NCBI GenBank assembly: GCA_036898135.1
Contig: CM072521.1
Coordinates: 68,475,489 to 68,539,488 of the forward strand
Source: Oncomelania hupensis
Lineage: Eukaryota; Mollusca; Gastropoda; Littorinimorpha; Pomatiopsidae
DNA length: 64,000 nucleotides
Reading direction: 5' to 3'
In this document: positions 12,161 to 22,083 of the stretch, piece by piece
Position numbering within the stretch: the first letter of the stretch is position 1
Layout of the letters: every line of letters begins with the position of its first letter
Notes under the pieces: generated by a model
Told to the model about the DNA's origin: nothing
The model's input: the letters and a program-made list of their open reading frames with translations, nothing else
The model's database searches: none
Made by a program: the position numbers and the translations under genes

Positions 12161-12203
12161 GGATGAGACAGTTGGGGAAAGGCGCGTATTATAGCATCCA
12201 GTA
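11829..12203 (+). mobile_element. tRNA-headed SINE with internal (GT)n(GA)n
   Basis: The head starts TCGTGGCGCAGTGGATTAGT (A box-like) and carries GGTCGCGGGTTCGATTCCC (B box-like). The body includes GAGGGTTTTATCCGGGC, a diverged form of the core shared with other SINEs here. Downstream it has CTGCCTTTACACTACCTG, a (GT)n(GA)n stretch at 12104-12158, and GGTGGATGAGACAG. The minus-strand copy at 28407-30345 shows the same order. Another (ACT)n array follows immediately, so the SINE splits a triplet microsatellite. Confidence 0.85.
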
Positions 12204-12204
12204 T

Positions 12205-12285
<81 letters not shown>

Positions 12286-12286
12286 A
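12204..12286. repeat. (ACT)n microsatellite, right part
   Basis: About 27 ACT units in the same orientation as the array left of the SINE. Confidence 0.96.
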
Positions 12287-12750
12287 GTAATGTCTTGGGT
12301 ACTACTACGGTATTGCGCCACACGACGTTACACTGTCAACCATCCAAGTCATCATCAGGCTGGTCGGTTCTTTACTGGCAGAAAGAGCGGGTAGCGCCCT
12401 AAGCAATTTGCTTTAGCGCCACCCACGAACAAAGGAAAGAAGATGAAAGACAAGGTTGGCGCGATGCTTTTAGTGGCCACATTTGTGAATTTTTGTTCAT
12501 TAGAAGACTGTGGGCAAGACCGCGGATTATGATAATATCGTTCAACTCTTCATCAAAGACTGACACAAATAGCCCGTATCCTGCATTGCCTCAAAGTCTT
12601 TGCCGGCGGCCGTGGGAGACAGGGACTAGGTGGGACAAAGAGGGAGAGGGGTGGTGATGGTAAGGGTGGGATTGGGGGTGGGAGAAGATGGGGGAGCAGA
12701 CAGGTAGGCCTATCTATAGAGGTCATGGAATCTGCTTTGTGACAAAATAC

Positions 12751-12813
<63 letters not shown>
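12751..12813. repeat. (ATT)n microsatellite
   Basis: About 21 ATT units. Confidence 0.97.
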
Positions 12814-12892
12814 GTAGCCGTGTTGGCTACACGAATTTCTGACCATACGTAGGCCTCACTGTGTCTCTGTTAGGTTTAAATTAGCTGTCCGT

Positions 12893-13385
12893 AATTACTT
12901 GAGATACAATTTCAGATCACTCCTTGTCCTCTCCATCTTCTTATACGCTTGCGAAACATGGAACCTCACAGCAGATCTACAGCGAAGAATACAAAGCATG
13001 GAAATGAGGTGCTACAGAAGACTTCTGGGCCTTTCCTATACCCAGGACATCACCAACAACGAAGTCCGACAGACCATCACACAAGCCATTGGACAACACG
13101 ATTGCTCACAGTGGTGAAGAAACGGAAACTCCGAAGGTATGGCCACGTCATCGGATCATCAGGCCTTGCAAAGACCATCCTGCAATGCACAGTGCAAGGA
13201 GGTAGAAGAAGAGGGAGACCGAAAAAGAGGTGGGAGGACAACATTCGAGAATGGACTGGTTTGACACTGAGCGAAGCCATCAGGGTTGCTGAAGACAGAG
13301 AAAGATGGAGTATGCTGGTTAAACAATCATCTGTGATGCCCCTACGACCTCCGAGTTACGGGATAGGATAGGATAGGATAGGATA
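12893..13385 (+). pseudogene. RTE-like LINE, C-terminal fragment with 3' tail
   Basis: It encodes SIFLYACETWNLTADLQRRIQ through ITNNEVRQTITQAIG, then after a frame change VVKKRKLRRYGHV, GGRRRGRPKKRWEDNIREWTG and the family's end. Compared with 55310-55330, four bases of GATGACCTGCTC are missing near 13102, which explains the frameshift. Unlike the copy at 53229 it retains the YGHV...VQGG segment. It ends in GGGATAGGATAGGATAGGAT, the family's 3' tail. The 5' part is lost. Confidence 0.92.
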
Positions 13386-13589
13386 TAGGACATAACCAAT
13401 CGACTTAGCATTACATTCTCTATTAGAATATATAAACTTTATTTTTGATTTATGTAGCAATTTTGAAGGGGAGCGCGAGGTTTAGAACACCGCTATGCAT
13501 ATAACGTTGATAAAGACCACGCGGTTATAGGCTAAGCCTCAACAAAAGATATAGTCTCTCTGTTTGAACGCCCCCTTCCTCCTCCCCCT

Positions 13590-13673
13590 CCCCTTGGGAG
13601 TGCGGGGGTTTCTTTAAAATAAGTATTTTCACTTTCTAGAAACTTAGTGCTTTAAATGTCCGCTGTCACTGTC
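13590..13673 (+). repeat. Family A interspersed repeat, 5' fragment
   Basis: GGGGGTTTC...ACTTTCTAGAAACTTAGTGC followed by TTTAAATGTCCGCTGTCACTG matches the start of the copies at 43140 and 47525 and the inverted copy ending at 49525. It is cut off by the LINE fragment at about 13674. Confidence 0.7.
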
Positions 13674-14329
13674 AATGTCCCCAGAACAGAGAAGAAGAAG
13701 AAATCCTCCCAATTCTTCGAGAAGAAGTTGAGGCAGCAGTACAATCGCTGAAGAAAGTGAAGTCAGCGGGAGTGGACAACATACCCGCGGAATTGCTTCA
13801 AGCAAAAGGAGAATCGATGATTGACGCCCTGAACATTATCTTTGACAACATCTGGCAGAGTGGAAGTGACCTTCATCATGGACCCAGTCGCTTGTCATCA
13901 CTCTTCCCAAAAAGGTAACCTTCGGGAGTGTGAAAATTGCCGCACCATCAGCCTCATCAGCCATCCCAGCAAGGTCCTCCTGAAAATAATACTTAACAGG
14001 TTGAATCCCCAAGCTGAACAAATCATAGCTGAAGAACAAGCAGGATTCAGGGCAGGGCGAAGTACCACTGAACAGATTTTCGACCTCAGAATAATCTGCG
14101 AGAAAACCTAAAGCTCCAACAATCTCTATATCATGCGTTTGTAGACTTCAAGAAAGCGTTTGACCCAGTCTGGCATGCAGCTCTGTGGGCAATCATGAGA
14201 ATGTACATCAGACCTAAAATTATGGAAGTGATCAAAAGCCTGTATGACAAGTTTAAGTTTAATGCCCGTCACCCCTGCCAGGGTATGGGCCGCCAACAAC
14301 AGCTCCTGTATGACAAGGCTACCAGTGAA
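13674..14329 (+). pseudogene. RTE-like LINE reverse transcriptase, broken N-terminal half
   Basis: It aligns with 54027-54625 of the intact copy. It includes the segment around KSAGVDNIPAELLQ, the HPSKVLLKIILNRLNPQAEQ stretch, EEQAGFRAGRSTTEQIF and DFKKAFDPVWHAALW. Small indels break the frame near 13860-13915 and near 14105, and a 53-bp insertion interrupts it at 14252. It ends within the alignment near 14329, upstream of the FADD motif, so it could not be catalytic. Confidence 0.9.
14252..14304. mobile_element. 53-bp insertion with 13-bp target duplication
   Basis: CCTGTATGACAAG occurs at 14239-14251 and again at 14305-14317, while the intact LINE at 54595 has it once. The 53 bp between (starting TTTAAGTTTAATGCCCGTCA) are absent from the LINE family. 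This is an insertion with target-site duplication, probably a 5'-truncated retroposed fragment. Confidence 0.8.
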
Positions 14330-14416
14330 TCTTCCATACCGTCCCCCACTACCCCTATCTCCCCTCCCCACTACGCATGTTGAATTTGATGGTGGAGAAT
14401 GTGCATGACGTAGCTG

Positions 14417-14535
14417 AATAATGTATAGATAAAAGATCGTATTCATGCTTTACAAACCTCAATAACCATTTGTCAATAATGTATAGATAAAAGATCGTAT
14501 TCATGCTTGACAAACCTCAATAACCATTTGTCAAT
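14417..14535. repeat. 58-bp direct duplication
   Basis: AATGTATAGATAAAAGATCG through ACCATTTGTCA is present twice in tandem with one or two differences. Confidence 0.9.
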
Positions 14536-14764
14536 GTCACATTGTTTGGGTTGGTTATTTCATTGAGCTTGTTTGTTTACTCGTTAGATTAATCAATTCC
14601 CGAGCGATAGCTGGGAAACTATTGTTTTGGGCTGTGTCCGTCCGTCCGACAGTTTATTGTTAGATTGTAAGACTAAAAAAAAACATTACAAAAAAATTGT
14701 TTTAGTAATTTTTTTTAAAATATAGGGTTGGTTTCTGTGCTTGTGTTGTCCTCCTTTCCTATGT

Positions 14765-14885
14765 TGTCTGTGTTATATATAAATGGCTAGGGGATAGCCC
14801 CAAGTTATAGATATAGGGCTAGGGGACAGCCCCAATGGCATGTCTGTGTTATAGATATAGGGCTAGGGGACAGCCCCAATTGCAA
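14765..14885. repeat. Short tandem repeats, about 3 copies
   Basis: Units contain GGGCTAGGGGACAGCCCCAA, itself nearly palindromic (GGGGACAGCCCC). Confidence 0.75.
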
Positions 14886-15047
14886 GGAGCCAATGAGTGA
14901 GTGAGTGATTTACTGACACCGTCTGGTCTGTGAAAAAGACGAAGAGAAATGATTTTGGAGGCATGGAGGGTAGGGTGGGGTGGTGAGGATTAGAGGATGA
15001 GGGTGGGGGTGATGTGATTTTAGGAGGAATGATGTAGCGCGCCAAGG

Positions 15048-15511
15048 CCGGGAGTGTAGAGGTAGAGTGTAGAGGTAGAATGTAGAAGTAGAGGTAGAGT
15101 GTAGAGGTAGAATGTAGAGGTAGAATGTAGAAGTAGAGGTTGTGTGTAGAGGTAGAATGTAGAGGTAGAGTGTAGAGGTTGTGTGTAGAGGTAGAGTGTA
15201 GAGGTAGAGTGTAGAGGTAGAGTGTAGAGGTAGAGTGTAGGTAGAGTATAGAGGTAGAGGTAGAATGTAGAGGTAGAATGTAGAGGTAGAATGTAGAGGT
15301 AGAATGTAGAGGTAGAGTGTAGAGGTAGAATGTAGAGGTAGAGTGTAGAGGTAGAGTGTAGAGGTAGAGGTAGAATGTAGAGGTAGAATGTAGAGTGTAG
15401 AGGTAGAGTGTAGAGGTAGAGTGTAAGGTAGAATGTAGAGGTAGAGTGTAGAGGTAGAATGTAGAGGTAGAGTGTAGAGGTAGAGTGTAGAGGTAGAGTG
15501 TAGAGGTAGAT
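15048..15511. repeat. 13-bp VNTR, about 35 copies
   Basis: Unit GTAGAGGTAGAGT or GTAGAGGTAGAAT, with occasional half units. The long YLYTLPLHSTST frames on the minus strand are translations of it. It runs directly into a SINE-type tail. Confidence 0.94.
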
Positions 15512-15586
15512 AGTGCCTTGAGAAGCTCTCTGAGCTTGTAAGTGCGCTATATAAGAGAAATCTCTTTCTTTCTTTCTTTCTTTTAA
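15512..15586 (+). mobile_element. SINE 3' tail (GCGCTATATAAG type)
   Basis: GTAAGTGCGCTATATAAGAG followed by (TTTC)n is a common 3' end of SINEs mobilised by CR1/L2-type LINEs. The head is not found; the sequence upstream is the 13-bp VNTR. Confidence 0.6.
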
Positions 15587-15680
15587 CATATTGCAAGTTT
15601 GCCTGTCTCAACGTCACCCGTTTTTGTGTTCGTATGAACATAGACAAATGTTTTTTCATTGACCAGACATCACCCGCTCT

Positions 15681-15683
<3 letters not shown>

Positions 15684-15738
<55 letters not shown>

Positions 15739-15905
15739 CCCCGTCTCTATCTGTCTGTCTATCTCCTTTTCTCTCCCTCTCTTTCGCGCTCTCTCGTTCT
15801 ACCTCTCTCTATGTCTGTCTCCCCCGTCTCTATCTGTCTGTCTATCTCCTTTTCTCTCCCTCTCTCTTTCGCGCTCTCTCTCTCTCTCTCTGTCTGTCTC
15901 TCTCG
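15684..15905. repeat. (CT)n array with a duplicated CT-rich block
   Basis: (CT)n at 15684-15733 is followed by two ~78-bp copies of a block starting TCTGTCTCCCCCGTCTCTAT. Confidence 0.93.
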
Positions 15906-16180
15906 TTACAAACGCGCCTCCTATAGGCATGCGGACATTGTGACCTCTCACAAGTATATCAACTAACAAGTTAGTATCTCCCTTCTATGTCTCTGTCGAC
16001 GTGCGCGTACAACCGGTTGCTTCCCTTTACATGCTTTGCGCTCCAGAGAGCGTCGTCGGCCTAAAATAATTTTTTTGAAACTTCAAAACCCAGGGGAATT
16101 ATGGGTAGGGAAATCTTTTTCTGAAATGACGTCGGCAGGACTCTTCGCGATTGGTACATGGCACACGGGACACACGCACA

Positions 16181-16375
16181 ATGGCGTCACAAGAAGATTG
16201 GTTAGATCTGAATTCGTCTAATTTGACCTCGCATGCTGCTGGAAAACAATGTAAGCCTAATTTGAATTTGCTTTCAAAAATCAAAAGAGAGCGAGACCAC
16301 AACAAAGTACAACGAGCCAAGGCGACGCAAACACTCAAGGCCGACAGAACAAAAAAAAACACAAACTACAGAAGG
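16181..16375 (+). CDS. Putative first exon of a transposon gene (unknown product)
   Basis: ATG at 16181 (MASQEDWLDLNSSNLTSH...) opens 65 codons ending NTNYRR immediately before GGTAAGTACC, a strong splice-donor sequence. The peptide is hydrophilic and Lys/Arg-rich toward its end (LLSKIKRERDHNKVQRAKA), possibly helical. I recognise no family. It lies just inside the left terminal repeat of the 15949-16981 element, the usual place for a transposon's first exon. No further exon is visible before the right repeat, so the rest of the gene is presumably deleted. It could also be a chance frame next to a GT. Confidence 0.35.
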
Positions 16376-16620
16376 TAAGTACCCGTGAGCATATACAATA
16401 AAGTAGGCCTAACCACCATTGCAAAACAGGATTGATCATCACCATGATTGAATTTTTCCACCCCACCTTCCAATCGCTACGGAATCGAACATATGCTCAA
16501 ATCATCATATATCTTTGACAGAACTTTCATGTGCATTATACAGTGTGATTCAAGCGATAAATGAACCATCACATAGAAGCGATCTGAGCAGCTGACTCAA
16601 TGACAATGGCGAACAATCGT

Positions 16621-16800
16621 TCACTGAGACTCACGATCGCCTGCACTGAGCTCACATACATGTGTGCATGTTTCTATAAATCCATCGTGTTCTCCTTCGA
16701 TAATTGAGCAAAGTCTTTGTTCACTACCAGAAATATGCAGTTCCTCTCCCAACTTTCGTTTAATTTCAGCCAGCACATCTTCGCGAGAAATGGCGACCAT
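16621..16800 (-). CDS. Short minus-strand frame in the same transposon (unknown product)
   Basis: From ATG at 16800 the minus strand reads 59 codons starting MVAISREDVLAEIKRKLGEE and stopping at 16621. Its composition looks protein-like (amphipathic, charged). It points inward from the right terminal repeat, converging on the plus-strand frame at 16181. I do not recognise it. Two inward-facing first-exon-like frames would fit a two-gene transposon that lost its middle. Confidence 0.3.
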   Translation of the reverse strand: MVAISREDVLAEIKRKLGEELHISGSEQRLCSIIEGEHDGFIETCTHVCELSAGDRESQ

Positions 16801-16988
16801 GACTGCAACCGTAGCTAGTTATCAGTTACTTCCCTTGAACAGATTTCCCAGAATTCTCTATTCTATTTTTAGGTTTGGGATACCCTCGTCTCAGCTTGTG
16901 GCTAAAACCAAGGGCAACGGGACCACCGCACGTCGACTGGGGACAATACGAGATACTAACTTGTTAGTTGATATACTTGTGGACCTCT

Positions 16989-17880
16989 GCACTCCGTTGT
17001 TTATTTCTTTGAATGTTTTTTTTCACTGAAATGATACGACAAACGCACACACACACACACACAATAAAATAAAATTAAAATTAAATTAAATTTTAAAAAA
17101 ATACAGTAATACAAATTATAAATAACTAAAAATACATATGTGGCATAAGGGAAGCAACCAACGCTCGCGTACTTTCGGTTTTGTTTTCTATTAGTATTAT
17201 CACCTTTTGTGGCCAGGATTCTTGATTTTGGAAATAGGGGTGGTTTAAAAAAAAATTATTATGTCAGTTTCATCAAAATTAAGAAAAAACAAACAAATTT
17301 GAGATTTGGGAATGATTACAGTTTCATTTCATATTTTAAAATTTATGTCAGAATTAATAATAAGGGGTTGAATTGGTTTTAAAACATTTTCAGTTTATAT
17401 CAGATCTAATGTTTCCCCCCTCCTTATCATTGTTTTGAATTTGAACGAATGGTTTTGCCCAAAAACGGATGAGAAAAACGATAGAACGCAACCAAATATG
17501 ATGGCAGTTGGGTAGATCTGTATCTAGTTGCCGTTTCAATTCATTTTGTGCCAGCGGCGTGGCGGGTCATTTGTCACTTGTCATTTGTTTATTTTTGGAG
17601 AGATTTTATATTCATTGTTTATATTCATAAAAATAAATTTGTATCTCTTTTTAATGAAATTGTACTTTGTTTTCTTTTGGTGTATGTTGTTCTTATAGGC
17701 CTTGTTTAAACCTATCTGTTCCACTTGGTTTCACATAAATTTCCAAAGCTATTTTTTTTAAATATTACGTAATTAAATAATTAATAAAATAGGCTTATTA
17801 AGTTAATTTAAAAAAGTGAGAAAAAAAACACAGGAAAAAACAAACATATAATTATGATTTTTTAAAAATCAGTTACCTTA
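16989..17880. other. AT-rich spacer, no gene
   Basis: It contains a short (AC)n at 17045-17063 and many A/T runs. A segment near 17000-17040 (CACTGAAATGATACGACAA) recurs in similar form at 49350-49375. No coding potential was seen. Confidence 0.6.
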
Positions 17881-17915
17881 CTACTGAATGTTTGAAGTAT
17901 CAGCAAACCTGTGGG

Positions 17916-18041
17916 CTACACTTATAGCAAAACTAATAAACACACTCTCACTTATAGCAAAACTAATAAACACACTCTCACTTATAGCAAAACTAATAAA
18001 CACACTCTCACTTATAGCAAAACTAATAAACACACTCTCGC
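17916..18041. repeat. 30-bp minisatellite, 4 copies
   Basis: Unit CTTATAGCAAAACTAATAAA plus CACACTCTCA, copies nearly identical. The plus and minus frames here are repeat translations. Confidence 0.95.
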
Positions 18042-18374
18042 TTTCCACGCACAACGCACAACAAAATACTGCGTAAACTAAATATAACCACATGTTAGTG
18101 CACACCTTTTGAGAAAGGGTCTGTCACATCCACGGCCTTAACAGTGCGTACACCAGTGTGTGCTAACCATACGCGAAACAACCACCCCAAATGTCTAGCA
18201 CATCAAACACCAGATGGAACAATGACAACATTTTTATTGACATAAACAAACTAATCTATATAGATCTATGTAAAGCAGTGGTATAATGATTCTGCCTTTG
18301 CATCTCTCGGTCGTTCAACTCCAGTTGATGAAGACTTCGTTCAGGTGGTCTGATCTGTATGTGTACATGTAGAT

Positions 18375-18742
18375 CCTATCATATCCTATCCCGTAACTCT
18401 GAGGTCGTTGAGCACCACAGATGATCGTTTAACCAGCGTACTGCAACCTTGACGGTTTCCCTCAGTGTCAAGCCAGTCCATTCTCGAATGTTGTCCTCCC
18501 ACCTCTTCTTCGGTCTCCCTCTTCTTCTACCTCCTTGCACTGTGCCTTGCAGGATGATCTTTCAGGTAACGTGACCATACCATCAGAGTCTTTTTTGTCT
18601 GTCTTTCCAAATTGGCTTCAACCTCGCCAGAGCAGTAGTTGTTTGTGCGATCCTGGAGATGACTTCCCGTCGGGACCCATTGTCTAATGCAATGGCTCCT
18701 AAATATTTGAAGCTATGCACTGTGTTGGGGGATTTTACTTTT
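18375..18742 (-). pseudogene. RTE-like LINE 3' end, internally deleted
   Basis: The tail (TCCTATCATATCCTATCCC on the plus strand) is at 18377-18394. The C-terminal coding region follows leftward in reverse, then from about 18592 the thumb segment (reverse of the IWKDRTISL region) up to the segment corresponding to HSFKYLGAIVSDNGS. Several frame breaks and an internal deletion near 18590 are visible by comparison with 53229-55523. Confidence 0.85.
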
Positions 18743-18794
18743 ACAGAATTATTAATAGCAGTAATATAAATTGACTGCGTGAGATTGATAATTA

Positions 18795-19397
18795 AGCCCC
18801 GGTCACACAGCCCTTTACGGCTGAATCACGGCCAAAGCGCGTCCAAAATGTGTTACCCGTGGAGTGGACGTTGTTGTTCGCGTTGATGTCGAGGTTAAGA
18901 CGAGCTACGGTCGAGGTATAGACGTGGCAGGACGCGGGGAGAAATCTGAACGGCATCGGACGCGGCAAAAAGTTTTGAACTGCTCAAAATTTTAGCCCGC
19001 GCACAACCACGGGTAAAACACACGGTAAAGACGTGCAACACACGCGTGGTAATCCGTGTTCCGGCAGTGATTAAAACTTGGGGAGACGCGGTAAGACGCG
19101 AAAGTTTAGCGTTCAGTCATTGGACGCATGTACCGCGTTGGAATCACGGGAAATAGCGTGTGTTTAGCGGCTTATCACTGACAAATGGATTTTTCCACGT
19201 ACATAGCACTACCTACAAACTTTTTGCCGCGTCCGATGCCGTTCAGATTTCTCCCCGCGTCCTGCCACGTCTTTACCTCGACCGTAGCTCGTCTTAACCT
19301 CGACATCAACGAGAACAACAACGTCCACTCCACGGGTAACAAATTTTGGACGCGCTTTGGCCGTGATTCAGCCGTAAAGGGCTGTGTGACCGGGGCT
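18795..19397. mobile_element. Foldback (long-TIR) non-autonomous DNA element, copy 1
   Basis: It begins AGCCCCGGTCACACAGCCC and ends with the complement. The two arms (about 18795-18985 and 19205-19397) are inverted repeats of roughly 190 bp around a ~220-bp centre. The second copy at 21340-21951 is close to identical. Flanks are TTA on the left and TCA on the right, consistent with a 3-bp TTA duplication with one transition. Coding frames in the arms are not supported. The superfamily is unassigned; a TTA duplication is typical of PIF/Harbinger. Confidence 0.88.
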
Positions 19398-19494
19398 TCA
19401 CATAGTGAGATTGATGATAACAGAGGAGACTGATGGTTACAGAGGATCTAGGTACACAAATGGGACTACACACGCTCTGTGGCCCCACTCTATA

Positions 19495-19670
19495 TTGTCG
19501 ATAGTGCACGATAGAGCTGCACTCGCGAGATAGTCGCTCGCGGTAGTGTCTGTCGTGATAGTGTCCCGTTCGCGGCAGTGTCGCTCGCAGTAGTGTCCCA
19601 CTCGCGGTAGTATCCCTCGCGGTAGAGTCGCTCGCGGTAGTGTTGTTCGCGGTAGTATCGTGTAATCGCA
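19495..19670. repeat. Degenerate ~16-bp tandem repeat
   Basis: Variants of CTCGCGGTAGTGTCG repeat about ten times with substitutions (GGTAGTGTC, GGCAGTGTC, GGTAGTATC). Confidence 0.8.
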
Positions 19671-19930
19671 GAAAACCGCTGAGCCAACGCTTCACTTTGA
19701 TATTTGATCTTTTCGTTGCTAGCCGTGTCCTCTGACCAAAGAAAGGGTCCAGTTCCATTGATTTGTCATTCGTCAAGTGGTAAAAGGGTCCCGTTACACC
19801 CATTTCTCATCAATTATTTACCTTCAAGACACGATCACATACGAGAAAGGAATAATGACATTGTGAAGGGGGGAAATATTACAGGCTAAGTCAACACGCA
19901 ACAATCGTGTTCTAATAATATCGTAATCTA

Positions 19931-19931
<1 letters not shown>

Positions 19932-19994
<63 letters not shown>

Positions 19995-19995
19995 T
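19932..19995. repeat. (ATT)n microsatellite
   Basis: About 20 ATT units. Confidence 0.97.
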
Positions 19996-20350
19996 AATTA
20001 ATTTCTTCATTTATTTATAAGGCACTTTACCTCGCAGAGATCAAAGCGCACACATACATCCACACACACCATGTGTACCGCACAGACACACACACAAATA
20101 GCAGCAAAAAAAAGAAAAGAAAAAAAAGCGTTTTAATTTTACAACCGTAAAAATAAAGTCAATATTCCTAATAAGTAGCTTTTGCTGTTTTAAATGAATT
20201 GCTAATATTATTTATTTTCTTGTTTATTTTTAAAGACATAAAGAGAACCAAATCATCAACAGAAGCAGAGTATTGTTACATTAAACAATAAAACAAACTT
20301 TAAAGATGTAAACATTGTATCTCTGATTTTTTGTGTTTTTTGATCCTGAC

Positions 20351-20351
<1 letters not shown>

Positions 20352-20416
<65 letters not shown>

Positions 20417-20535
20417 TGCTTCCTCTTTCTTCTTCTTCTTCTTCTTCTTCTTCTTCTTCTTCTTCTTCTTCTTCTTCTTCTTCATTATCATTATCATCAT
20501 CTTCATTATCATCATCATCGTCATCATCATCATCC
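20352..20535. repeat. Compound (CAT)n(CTT)n(CAT)n microsatellite
   Basis: (ATC)n to 20416, (TTC)n at 20428-20482, then mixed ATT/ATC to about 20535. Poly-Ile, Ser, Asp, Lys and Glu frames come from it. Confidence 0.96.
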
Positions 20536-20778
20536 CCATCACCACCGCTACCACTACCTCCACCTTCACCCTCATCATCTCTTCCACCACCACGATCATC
20601 ACAATGCATCATTCAATCCTACAAAAGAGTTTATTTGTCGCTTGACTGCTTGTGTACAGTAACAGGATTAGCAGACACAGCTGTGGGTTGATGCTGTCTG
20701 CTGTCATTTGCACAGCCATTGTTGGCAGCTAAGTCACCATTTATTTCTGTGAGGGCTTGCCTTGGATAGCTCTCACCC

Positions 20779-22018
20779 TGTTACGTTTGAGACGCGCACG
20801 ATAGATCCAATAGTTTTGTTTTGTTTTGCAAAGCATGCAATAACAGAGTGTATTTTACCTTTTGTTTGATTTTGCATTGTTGTTAGAACAAGCTTTGGAT
20901 AATGTTGATAATTTTCGTTGGTCGATATTATTGGAGAATTTTCTAGAATTACTTGTTTACTATCATCGAAGCATCTAGATAAATATAGTAATAGCTAAGA
21001 GATTCTTCTAACCTAAATAAGGTTATATGACGTAAGACAGTGCATAGTTCCGGTGACGAGTTTTATTTTGATTGGGTGTTATTGCCTCATGCTGGAATGT
21101 TCGAACTTACTCTCCATTATAGAGAGACTATCTAAGTGGTGCACTGCGTCTGCTTGGATAGTGAAAAAAGGAGTGAAAAAGTGATTGAGAGAGATTTGTG
21201 ATGATCTTTGAAGTCATTTTTGGAAAGCGATCTTGTATGCATTTGTTGATGTTTGCTGAATACAGTTGGAAAACTTTATACGACGACTCCTGCCTTGTTG
21301 CTGAGTGAACAGGCTGCGTGGATAAACGAATCTGAGTCAAGCCCCGGTCACACAGCCCTTTACGGCTGAATCACGGCCAAAGCGCGTCCAAAATTTGTTA
21401 CCCGTGGAGTGGACGTTGTTGTTCGCGTTGATGTCGAGGTTAAGTCGAGCTACGGTCGAGGTATAGACGTGGCAGGACGCGGGGAGAAATCTGAACGGCA
21501 TCGGACGCGGCAAAAAGTTTTGAACTGCTCAAAATTTTAGCCTGCGCACAACCACGGGTAAAACACGCGGTAAAGACGTGCAACACACGTGAAACACGCG
21601 TGGTAATCCGTGTTCCGGCAGTGATTAAAACTTGGGGAGACGCGGTAAGACGCGAAAGTTTAGCGTTCAGTCATTGGACGCATGTACCGCGTGGGAATCA
21701 CGGGAAATAGCGTGTGTTTAGCGGCTTATCACTGACAAATGGATTTTTCCACGTACATAGCACTACCTACAAACTTTTTGCCGCGTCCGATGCCGTTCAG
21801 ATTTCTCCCCGCGTCCTGCCACGTCTATACCTCGACCGTAGCTCGTCTTAACCTCGACATCAACGCGAACAACAACGTCCACTCCACGGGTAACACATTT
21901 TGGACGCGCTTTGGCCGTGATTCAGCCGTAAAGGGCTTTGTGACCGGGGCTTTACACTTATCAAGATTCAAGCATCGGGGCTGGATCAACCATTGATAAA
22001 AATAACAACCGTGTAACA
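20779..22018 (+). mobile_element. Solo LTR (family of the 37917-41984 element), interrupted by a foldback element
   Basis: It starts TGTTACGTTTGAGACGCGCA and ends CCGTGTAACA, aligning with the LTRs at 37917 and 41337 but clearly diverged. CACCC flanks it at 20774-20778 and 22019-22023, a perfect 5-bp duplication. No internal retrotransposon sequence is present, so it is a solo LTR produced by LTR-LTR recombination. The foldback element at 21340-21951 lies inside it; the uninterrupted LTR (GAATCTGAGTTACACAACTA) shows the empty site. Confidence 0.92.
21340..21951. mobile_element. Foldback (long-TIR) non-autonomous DNA element, copy 2
   Basis: Same structure as the copy at 18795-19397, with ~190-bp inverted arms starting AGCCCCGGTCACACAGCCC. 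Flanks are TCA and TTA; the empty site in the intact LTR is GAGTTACAC, so the duplicated target was TTA with one flank mutated. The 85-codon frames in its right arm are not genes. Confidence 0.92.
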
Positions 22019-22083
22019 CACCCAGTGGAAGTGGTCCTGATTCGGCTCTATGCAGTCCGCTGGACCCTAGAAACACTGAATAT

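Larger units (their letters stand above)
15949..16981. mobile_element. DNA transposon derivative, 32-bp terminal inverted repeats, 7-bp target duplication
   Basis: Position 15949 begins CACAAGTATATCAACTAACA and the complement of the sequence ending at 16981 begins identically. The inverted match is exact over 32 bp. Further inside, GTCGACGTGCG occurs on both ends as an 11-bp subterminal inverted repeat, and GAATTnTGGG...GGGAAATCT recurs at 16094-16115 and inverted at 16841-16856. GACCTCT flanks both sides (15942-15948 and 16982-16988), a perfect 7-bp duplication. At 1,033 bp with two short frames it looks like an internally deleted derivative. The superfamily is not settled: subterminal repeats recall P elements, but no THAP domain is visible. 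Confidence 0.85.

Noticed and set aside
17141..17180. Outer extension of the 15949-16981 element, based on a shared TTGCTTCCCTT
   Set aside because: Only 11 bp match, lying beyond the perfect 7-bp target duplication; probably chance.
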